Shown here one piece after another: positions 13,101 through 19,700 of a stretch of 64,000 bases of DNA; positions within the stretch are counted from its first letter, which is position 1; every line of letters starts with the position of its first letter. Origin of the DNA: a virus. Location: positions 1 through 64,000 of the IMG/VR virus record IMGVR_UViG_3300044846_002605. One strand, 5' to 3'. The position numbers and the translations under genes are program-made. Under the pieces are notes generated by a model, which saw only the letters and a program-made list of their open reading frames with translations, did not search any database and was not told the origin of the DNA.

Positions 13101-13724
13101 ATCTTTGTTAGTATTTAAAACTTGATTTACATTTTGCAATTCGCGTTGCTGTACAAGTTTTAACTGTAAACCGTCAGCATTTTCTGAATTAATGATGGAT
13201 CTTTGTACACCAAATTCAAATTCTTTTTCCGGATCTGTTACATTACCTCTGTACCCCACACCCTCTTCATAAACCATTTCCTGATTTGCAGTTTTAAACA
13301 AATCCAAAGTAATAGCATTAAACACCATAGCTGGTGCCGCAGGAATAACCACAGTTGATTTTCCAATTATCTGTCCTAACTTATCAATTACTTTTTGGAA
13401 ATCCTTTTTATTCTTTGACTGAGATGCTTCATAGATTTCCGCGCTCAATTTATTTAAAGCTCCTAGCACATTTGGGTTACTCGCAGAAGGTGTTTCGCCC
13501 ATATATTGCTTAACCATTTGTGGTGCTATAGATAAGTGCTGTAGGATCAACTCTCGGTTTCTAGTTTCAGATAAACCAGTATTGCTAAAATCAGAAATTG
13601 CCTTATCAAACAATCTGTTTAATAAGGCATTAGCTGAAATGTCATTTGTAAATTGGTTTGGAATCTCTTTTTTAAAATATGCACTAAACAATTTTATAGA
13701 CTCCGGAGTAATACAAACATTCAT
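1155..13724 (-). CDS. Giant multidomain protein, candidate virion RNA polymerase with zincin, kinase, SLOG-like and ASCH-like domains
   Basis: One uninterrupted 4189-codon frame. Visible landmarks: HEAFH (residues 676-680), a zincin HExxH motif; a P-loop GTSGSGKST at 830-838 followed by DEMR at 855-858 and DTTNLTKEKRR, matching the order and spacing of T4 polynucleotide kinase; a basic stretch near 2100 (PTQKRKM) that may belong to the first double-psi barrel; RIPSQGPN followed by DYDID at about 2431-2435, matching the D-x-D-x-D metal-binding loop of crAss-like virion RNA polymerases and YonO; then a SLOG/DUF2493-like domain (about 3585-3690, VFGSG and GMDQMA), an FGDN-type domain (about 3905-4020) and an ASCH-like domain (about 4050-4180, KTTTIR). 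In crAss-like phages such proteins are packaged and injected to transcribe early genes. It is about twice the length of the phi14:2 polymerase. The polymerase assignment is fairly secure, enzyme activity of the other domains is inferred. Confidence 0.75.
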   Translation of the reverse strand: MNVCITPESIKLFSAYFKKEIPNQFTNDISANALLNRLFDKAISDFSNTGLSETRNRELILQHLSIAPQMVKQYMGETPSASNPNVLGALNKLSAEIYEASQSKNKKDFQKVIDKLGQIIGKSTVVIPAAPAMVFNAITLDLFKTANQEMVYEEGVGYRGNVTDPEKEFEFGVQRSIINSENADGLQLKLVQQRELQNVNQVLNTNKDTNPDAYVLVPVDSTGKIVRFVDNKIDEDGTTPVFTFKQSKYDLNFWIKERTVSLMSRGMSLQQATLQTEQEVNGYLDLIEQMKKKHASGEAVTFSINIQNSSMGTVEENIHKKTQMNTIANVDQVPIIVKKTNNQTIAVMHVPLLGTTAMPEEKPMYENSLADISDEELDILTKLITEPKLQKKGTKRNTGAEYQSDMDSGERQEAIYHFHKKEAGKFLYMIKRELDAETNKRKLSYFMIINNHKIEAIPENAETIRQALKDYFTTRTFELYKYSTKFTNVVPFESFDKTTDINQLFYGKDGKVYITTGAKRNLRIKDVTDVDAVINVPVSIEDNVISLGNKSIRQHILDNTNTTIVTNSNNELRGYSTFLALGVTAKDVTDLEVGEDEIDDDVFFRTLAETNMETEPTEAQKEAAMNWFKTHPLFKVLNLNETLRNKIHEKGPSFVAEFVNSSINLYLGSNNTDIYHEAFHAFTQAILTESERKAMYSEIAKTPGTFKVTVLGKAKTVAFATATDLEIEEYLAEKFREYSMNRGKSKLSVRIKQFFDKVLNMLEGMFGKNMTFNEAIALNKSASVVNTMFNALYEGNIDVSKFNPQATKTALYKSSEINATTPADVILTIGTSGSGKSTWIKSVNANNDFEVISPDEMRIEFTGDMNNKSKDEEIYKEAALRTIQAIKNGKKIIFDTTNLTKEKRRPFIQAIKEALPESNIQYKLMPLDAELAKERIKADIAAGVNRANVSEETIDRHAKAYKQMLKDIKSEGISEYQDTDFSLEEVNVLMESMQSLMSEFIDFKTSGVFDKKVNKQIATLQIESANYPVGSKKHDAVLKKIEKLKKKVGVVNGYGMFAVAKSPEILESALTFIKNKLIQQRDIIKSSVTDEDNFALKTLNKAIEAFGNTEDAMLYLDAEENTNLIGLFLNNYSNVQINQEDVDYLDTLDEETRALTYTFGRTGTEQSLAETTDAQTRQLLSSIHAHSNNGKGPFIVNSLGIKKIQPFVQMLAKTSKVLRNTTDRVEMHKKLVEAAKKDFEIAQILAKLGDITNPNITQDEQKAWLAFWQVMNKTDLFLREFIIEKVVTTDNKTKTKTVKLESRSGRAKAASNRVGKDWSDNFVYISSTGTGYFEEIGDTGEYALNAFDLGEDYAEVGFGLISGTEDSEVWVESKDDIKEGDVYTGKLTKAAALPFEFLNQIGIDLVDDPIVRDILVNGSPALGIDPGIVANIQKSLMNRETAVLEKDKKITQLADVFNDFDYISNGEKITQTGLNGWFKQLQELQYMFSDENSSSMGKNAEGENQSEKSYNSSLSVMVSALNDAKHYDEILNGSGLEVFNVQTNPFAAASPWLINMFNLDSTNPAVRGTRNSNFKITVESLSGSKIIFENDDKGSGAIKLDEKAKFITDFDLTLQGKQEILRTADKSTSLTAHAPIKRNGQIVKNQLEFPKEDINKIFTPAYDIDKNTTLLYDKFYLHLEAELVRITRLNEAMEDLESEKEIVFDAAYLKRGRAFYMFANILSKSTKDQLLALNISQSQVADVNNPNVLNKLLSKELKKKIDLELKNYFETRSTGLFNRKNKQLTISDNLLADYKKTADEEVDVTRQRMFKTFVINNFIQNANFATLFIGDAAIHDVKGEGYHKRIAGLISTGKIFANDSAFLSYVNKPSFKAFGFAENHNQKQTGRTYSGYINSGVIQEKKTASVYLKQWNELIDTKDYGTKNKMKEADGAGWISFDMYRILNLACGEWSDAQDAVYKKMLDGTPLTDQDRKVTFPVRKFQYYGQVNNADAAFNLQMMAFHKYSLMPLIPDLIAGTPLQDLHEKMMEQGVDYITMESGSKLSSISKVELAMDKKSKRMEPTAKFDEFYDDERKTNDVQFTVNQIHSKYLKNQIYLAPGYKGKITLPTQKRKMITLGLFDEEQIPTDYKTDLSEAERTQKWKALSESKKRAASKNYDWYKRYEVVISKIQTHLKQELIDDLGLTYDASGKLTGSPKKLVDYLEKQMKSNDMLSDDIDYIISVSKNAETLDFSLSMYSEKIEAILMTLADKKLRSLNVNGEALVQVPGTMFENKERAAKFAKLENPTDADIFNYGSNGLSFYHITDKNGNPVLTEDTKSWIVKSMEVKISLQGGFKKLLYLDHFDGKKIAVYEKDKDGKSVLNYNASLNRLNESIRNKEWNAKHAQFLQIAGDRIPSQGPNALESITVAEFLPEWAGPIVILPAEIVAKAGSDYDIDKLFTQFPNIVKIGNKVELQQYRADVKESVEELYKEKDKYTQQLKAVQERIDTLYQDRELFWEQSNEIAADVKAQIQDQQKLEKDLYETRRELNGYLNAAENGLWKFKNVSFKQRQKFITQYTEQLEQVNELIEFQEAEIKRIMFDELGAELATDFYNYNQSLIDAEKSKLSQLDAAREEIQRKIYGKSIKGLENEMLALFTEKITLPSNIKDLITTNSTDVALPIAQEMEKAIRKRDGATRFNKYERINDDSTDGVSPTTIFDYEYNLLKHQENSVGMDSLGIAAVTATYYAMFQTFGAKLNAVSAKKQAEFDKQIQVLALASEINLKIEELREKHGDSLPADAQKELISLKKQMPNEKTITEAQNVVNKFKDYTFKLDHNKLTSALGEHVALGIANNVKNQSISDLLSQMINGYVDVAKDAWIFNMQGNKQNTPTLLFMIMAGVSLESATYLSSTPLVMEYNQYKKELSGVYSTLDLDPEVNPIVNNSRVNAKAQEMIFNNHSELFAVLGYESFNYKSIANRNTESFTENELRELVGQSTIDKRQLEALAEYIHIEKMASDVSKFQQLTRFDTNKIATISEAQKRIDDIKEFKSRETYVPQAWFGSEGIKNSPVGQFDNDQFLVDIFERYFSLRDNPALVKVSLDKEIMDHKPKGTSDVVLRTDFKNDFIWFLYQNSLFKKGTYGGYTFKPNLSDPNAPFTIDEENKTVSFGGALLGNDINNPELELKYVQSNFKNLDQYVRFKIEYQKLDGIPTEQLEKDYYFLDGAKKKYPTEYLKQKIALYNSRNHNSFFTGPTSVANMFKRFKQENPELVEKYALIRDMKFNNDKKSKKSNMYLPDISDVNLRKQYKENLANLRNDSRPEIAEFFGLFNHIAMMQTGLNRRSQYDLGKIIDAEHLHETIDNGIGIGRVINELNQIDNNIKAAELNNLNKENEPIVPDLQLLGQFKESFINMLENNYRMRVRGYNYQVNNLALGKTTATPETLLSFNNVSIKSSLVGLPKDTLALTAGLFFDEEGEYTPEEFAESIKDKKLAILNQKLVVPTDQNQSEFDKLLLDYFGINNSGDFPTLEYKSKSAKKGFLSIGGLGLKLMPVHSVKDEAMANASTMAIGQATIVNPNAKSSSQSYVDELTAKYPGKLAEKGTRFKSTDVVWVFGSGIFANRIKNVSIEEFQIALDNTFNSYHKPNIDKAIKAGVKIFNVGTANGMDQMAVNYLEEQGYVKVPVYAAIGKYYQMRKSTSSFEDLNYDINSPVVTASTLGAKDLVGKLFNDDRENKWFDSLTEKEKFEKGTAVAYDKIITELNRNIKYKIQFANELVSSKGQIAIGNSPLSAALEQALYKMKADIIKHRMGNAVKAPIVVQPLSFNMEVGSFVKYQGATYIVTQFNENGTVQIYNPLLEGASAKIPVSKASVEILSSKAKIVNYKDSNYIVTPKGTIISLTSNKAMQWPENDGNRVAILKLAKASSIQSFSKVEVENSYYTPEMLQANLDKIYVFGDNNQRQGKKGQASIRDEANAMGISTKLRPSADEDAFMTDTDFDANKSVINSDIAKIKRAGKTVVFPKDGLGTGLAALKTKAPRTYAYLKQRLLEEFGFDNDNGTLIQISTNANPLQTKVKKLALSFTETPSSPNQTKLVNGTKTTTIRKENQAGLAKGESGTQIVKNTGLVITLRGEMTIEEAGGKTAMLKSEGVATEADFMYDQSRNWVNGTGTMFVYDIERFEDKYKGDMPMKDFLSLPLDRQRVIIEQQLNC

Positions 13725-13725
13725 A

Positions 13726-16700
13726 TTATTTACATTTTGTTAACTGCTCAAGAATTTGTGAATTTAAATCAGCATTTTCAAGCTTTTCAAATTCAGCTAC
13801 ACTAGCTGTAAAATTATTAAAAATATCCTGATATGCCTCTTTAATATAATCAATTTCTTGGTCATTAACAACTGTATCCAAGTTTAATTTTGTATATTCT
13901 TGACCTTCTTCAAACACATCTGTAGATTTAAAAAGTTGCTCCATAGGTAAAGTTTGAACTTCACCTGTAGTAATGTCAACCAAATCCACAGTTTTATCCG
14001 CCATGTTGTATGAAAAAATTTGCATTGGGACTTCACCAATTAAAACAGACTGTCCAATAAACGCACCTCGGCCTAACCTCTTCATTAACCTGTCATTCAA
14101 AAAGTTTCTTTGCGGTAATGTAAATTGATTGAAAAGATCAGTATTGGTAATCCTATAAGCAGCCAAAAACAAGTTTAAATTTTTGTCATTTTCTAAAGCC
14201 TCAATCTGTTTAATTAAGAAAGGAACAAATGGATAAGCATCCCCCATTTTTCTTAGTTCTTCTAAGAGTTCTGCTTCAGTTTTATCAACAGCAGTTTGTT
14301 TTGCTTGTATCTCATTTAAATATTCCAAAAAGTCATCAGTGCTCATGTCTTCTTCCGGCATTTCAACTTCTTGATTTGCTGCATCATTTGCTGCTTCAGG
14401 ATCTGATACATCATAAAGCCCGTCTTCTACAGCTTGATCAAATAAAAGTTGCTGAGCTGGAGTCAATGAAGAATAATCAAGCGTAGATAAATTAACCTGT
14501 CCTGTAGTAATTTTAAATTCAAGGGACTTAGTGTACTCTTCAAAATCAGCAGCCGCTTTTTCAGCTTCTTTAGTTCCAATCCAGTTTTCAAATTCCATTT
14601 CAGATTCATACTGGCCGTAATCTTGTTCTTCTTGAAGACTTCTAATTCTTTCTGCTATAGATGTAACCATATCAGAGATAGTCCTGTAATTAGCAAAAAT
14701 TTCATTAACCGCTTCTTGCATATAAACATTTGCATCTTGTATATCACTTGCAAAGTCAGCAGCTGCAGCATCACCTACACCATCAGCAGTTTTGTATTTA
14801 GATTTGTTTGAAATAAAACTTTTGTAAAAAGCAATTTCTCCTTTTCCTCTTGCAACATTTTTGGTAATAAAATCCGGATGTACTCTATTTTCTGGATTAG
14901 AAAACCAATCCGCAACCAACGCTTCTTGAAACAAAGGATCTGTAACCATCACCCCTGAATCATAAATAAACTCGCGAATGGTCATTTTATCCTGAGCTAA
15001 TTTATTTTTAGGCTGAGCTCTCTTAGCTGTACTTGCTCTTTCCTCCAGTGTATAAATAGAACCACTTAAAGCATTACTCCTAGCAATAGTAAGTTTAGTT
15101 CTAGAATTGTAGAATGCATAGTTTACAGCTTTAACAACAGATGGAAGCAGAATTCCTTTGTTCATTAACTCAAAGAATAAATTTATAGCTTGGTCTTCAA
15201 TTTCTTGAGGAGTGCCTTCAAATTTTAAATTCTTTTTGTAATTCTCAGCCTGGAATTTAGCATTTTGTACTACTTGATGTATATTAATCAAGAACTGAGT
15301 TTCATCTTCTTTTGTTTTTAAAGGTCTGCTAAATAACTCTTTGTTGTATAACGCAAGTGCCTTCAACTCGGTTGGTGTTAAAGTAAAACTATACTTCTTA
15401 CCATTATAGGCAACCTTAATAGGTTCTTTACTCTTTACATACTTAGATAAAAGACCATAGTTATAAACAGTACTATTCTCAGCCAACTCTTCAAAGATGT
15501 CTTTTTGATAACCAAGTACCGCTTCAGCGCGTTCTTTTGGTTCCAAGCCCTCAAGTTCGTCAGCAAATGTTTCATTAACAACAGCTATTTGTGAGTCTTG
15601 CTCAAGTTTTCTTTTTTTCTTGCTTACAAAAGCAATCACATCAGGAATCTTGAAGCGGAAAGTTTTACTATCATTCAACAAGTTGTCAATCAAATACGTC
15701 AAGTCTGCCTTTGTCAAAATGTCAAAGTCTTCTTTCAATACTTTTTGCAACAATTCACTTACTTGTTCGCGCTCCATAGCATTGATTGGAACAATTGCTT
15801 GTTTCCTTGCTCTGCGTCTAGCTCGCGCTTCTTCTTTCTGTTGATCTAAACGTTGTTGCTTTAATTGCTTTCCTCTTTCTATTTCAGCTGCATTATGTGC
15901 AGCAAGTTCTTCATCAGTTAATTCAACTGTTACTTGTGGTGGAGGTGCAGGTACAAACTCTTCAGGCTCCTGTTCTTTATTATACTCTATAATTGTTCTC
16001 AAGAAAGACATATCATTTGCCATCATTTTCTGAATGGCATCAATTTCTGCCTCTGAAGGTTCAGCATCAGATTTCACCGTGCCGATTTCAATTTTACTCT
16101 GCTCGTTAAGTCTTACAGTAAATCCAGGACCAATTGAAGCAACAAGTGAATCAAATATATTTCCAAATTGTTCATCCAGCGCATCAACTTCTTCTTCTGG
16201 TGCTTGAGCCATTGAGCGATTTAAAGCCTCCAGTTGTCTTATCTCTGCTTTATACTTACTTCTTATTGCACCAACTGAATTAGCCGCTAAAACCATTCTG
16301 TATTGATCAATAAGCCTATTCTGCAATTCACCTGGTAAAGAAGCAAAAGGAGTTCTTTCAGTAATAACCAATGTATTATCTATGTTTACTTCTTCTTCTA
16401 CCGGTGTTTCTACTGCGGTAGTTTCTGTAGAAACAATTTGAGCTTCACTACCAAACTTTGCATCATACTCAGCTTGAAGATCTTTAAGATCAAGTAAAAG
16501 TTGTGATTTTTGTTTATCCAACTTCATTCTTTTTCTTAACTGCATTTTTGAAGAAGATGCAATTTGCTCATTGACTCTTTTCAAAAGTTCTCTCTTCTGA
16601 TTAATTTCAGTTTTGAGTTTAGTTTCTGCATCAATTAAATCCTGTTCTTCAGTTTGCACTTCTTCTTCTTGTGCAGGCACATCTTCTTCAGGAGCATCAA

Positions 16701-19700
16701 TCTCAACATCAATTTCTCTTTCAACTTCTTCTTCAATTTCTTGAGTACTTCTAATGCCAGTAAACAAGTTAGCTTCTTGAGTTTTTAAATCTCTATCAAT
16801 ATCAGCAAAAACAGAACTTCCGTACTTATTAAATTTTGGATCTTGTCCCTGGTACATTGCTTTAACAAACCACTCATTACCATTAGGGTGTGTGCCTATA
16901 GCTAATAATGGAACCCATTCGCCAAGAGAAGCTGCTGTAGATCCTGTACCTGTAGATTTGTACATCAAGAATTTCACCTTCTTTGTGCCTTGCTGAACAG
17001 TTTCTTCACCTTCTTCAGTGATGTCAGTTTGTTCAGCATTTAATTCATCTTGAAGAGCATTTCTTTGTTTAAGTGTTGATTCTATTTCTGCATCAACATT
17101 TGCATCACTTTGATTAGTTTGTTGAGCAGCTGGACCATTTTTAATTATTGACTCAGCTTGTTCTATAATTTTTCCTGAAGCCTCTTTAGTAGATAATTTA
17201 CCATTAAAAGTTTTTAAGTTATCTACAATTGGTTGAGCAATCTGTTCTGCTGTAAAACCTTCTGGAATTTCTATTGTTACAGAAACATATACAGATGGGC
17301 GATTAGTATCCACTGTAGTTACAACAGGAACTTTAATATTTACAACTCTTTTTCCTTGAGTTGTGTAGCCTTCATCAAATTCGGCCCAATTTTGATTTCT
17401 TTTTACACCATACTCATGTCTAAAATCCGGGTGAGCATCTGAGCTTATTAAATCTTTGGTTGCGTTATTACTTTTGTTTTTAACTAACCATCCGCCAAGA
17501 CCATCAAAAACTGTATAATTGAGTTCAGAAGTATTAGTTGTATCTTTTGTTGATTGAACAGCTTTAACAAAATTTTCAAAACCTCTTTTTTCTACTTCAG
17601 CTCTAGTAACAACTTTAACCTTACCAAAAAGAGGTTTGTTCTTTTTTGCTTCAGCTTCTAGTTCTTGTCTTGCCTCATAATAAAAAGTGCTTTGTACAGG
17701 TGTTAAATATTGAGAATCAAAAATTTCTTTTAATGCAACAACATCATTTCTTTTGGCATTGGTGTCAACTGTTGCTTTTCCTGTAGCTGTTTTTTTAGAA
17801 CTCAGATCCTTTATTTTTGCATCTAAATCAGCAATTTCTTTTTGTAACTCTGCTACACGCGGATTAGCTTTTTTGTTTTGTATAGCTTTCTTTACAAATA
17901 CCGGAACTTCAGCTGTAACATCAATGATTAATCTTCCACCAACTTGAGCACGGATGTTTCCATAAACCCAATTGGTAATTCTTGCATCATCTAATTCTTT
18001 ACCAAGATCAACAAGCTTTTGTGTCCATTCTGCAACAGCCAAATTATTATTGGAAACTACTTCAGGATGTAAAAAATCAGCAAACAACTCTGGATTGTCG
18101 TTAGCATTTTCCAAAAACTCAGTGTTTCCAACTTCAATAGTGCGCGTAACTTTTTCTTTAACTTTTTGCTTAACTGTTTGTTTTGCAGGTTTAGTTTGCT
18201 CATTGAAATATTCTTCAGCTTCAGCTTTAGTATCAAATGCTTTAATGTTTCCATCTTTGTCAGTTACCTGCCAAACACCTGGAACCACTTCCATCAACTT
18301 GAAACCTTTCTTTTCTACAGAACTAACCGGTTCAGGTTTCTCTTCTTCTTCTACTGCGGTTTCATCTGCTTTTTCATCAATGTTATCAGTAATAGATTCA
18401 TCTAATGCCATGTTAGCCAAACTGACCGCGCGTTGTAATACAGAGCCATCAAAAGTCTTATTAAAAGCTTTCATGATTTTAGCCATTAATGACTTCCACA
18501 AAGACTCTTTTTTTCCAGATACTGTATCTGTAACACCGCCCAAAAATGATTGAAATGCAGTATTGTTTAATGACTCAGATAAAAATTCAGCTGTGCTATT
18601 AAACAAAGAAATTTTATCCATATCCAGGTTAGGATACTTTTTAGCAAATGCATCTTTAGCCTGTTGCATTAAATTTTCAACTTCAGTTTGCAAACTTTCG
18701 TTTTCTGCTAAGTTGTCATTTAATTTAGCTTGAGTTAATGCAGAAAGAACAAGTGTTTCAAAGTTTACTGCAACATTTTTGTAATCAGATCCAGCGTATC
18801 TTACATCAATTACAAAGACACCATCTTCATTTAATGAAATTGGAAACTCTGCATTGTCAACAAACATAATTTTTGGCATAGAGTCAGAAACTTTATCCAA
18901 CATCTCTTTGTCAATTTGTGTAAGAAAAGTACTACTCTTTAATTTTCTGAGCATTCTTTCTAATTGAACCGGATCAGATAAATCAATTTCTTTTCCAAGT
19001 TTGATTCCATATTGTCTAAGTAAACCTTTAACGGTTCTCTTGTCTTCAGTGTAACGCAAACTGCGTTTAGAACCACCTGACTTATCCTGAACAATTGTTT
19101 TACCTGTAAGCCTAGCATAAAATTTAGAAATAATATCTTGAGCTTTTTGGTATTCCTCTTTAGACGACTCTTTGTTTGATTCAATGTTGTAAATCTTAGA
19201 AGGCATTATTCCTTTGCCAACTAAATCATCTAATTCATTTAAATCAAAGAAAATACCGGCTTCCTGTAATTCAGTAAGCATTTCGCTTGATGCAGCTTTT
19301 TCTTGAAAAGCATACAACTGATTAGCAATATGTTTTTCTTTGTTCTTATCCAAATCCGCCATCATTTCTGCATTGCGGTCAATCCACATTTTAGCAGATG
19401 TTGGATCTACAAGTGTATTTACAACATCTTGCAAAGCCTGAGATTCAGTTTTTAAATCTAAGTAGTCAACAATTGCATCAAAAGATTTTCTGCTAATTGC
19501 GCGTTTAACCTCTTCAGCTTCTTCTTTGCCATAAAACATTCCATACTCTGCATCAATAGAACGGAAGTCATGATATGCTTCAAACAAATCAGAATAAGCG
19601 TCTTCAATTTCATCTACAGATGGTTCCTCCGCACTTTCCGCTTTTTCTACAGCAGTTAACGCCTTTTGATAATTCTGAAGAGCTTCTAATTTAAACTCTG

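Noticed and set aside
13700-13750. Programmed frameshift fusing the two giant proteins
   Set aside because: The 2772-aa gene ends in a clear stop one base before a good ATG, and no slippery heptamer with a downstream structure was seen; simple translational coupling explains the layout.
17972-18553. Plus-strand frame of 193 codons opposite the 2772-aa gene
   Set aside because: It is a shadow of the minus-strand gene: Ser/Leu-rich product, no start context, no matching neighbours on the plus strand.
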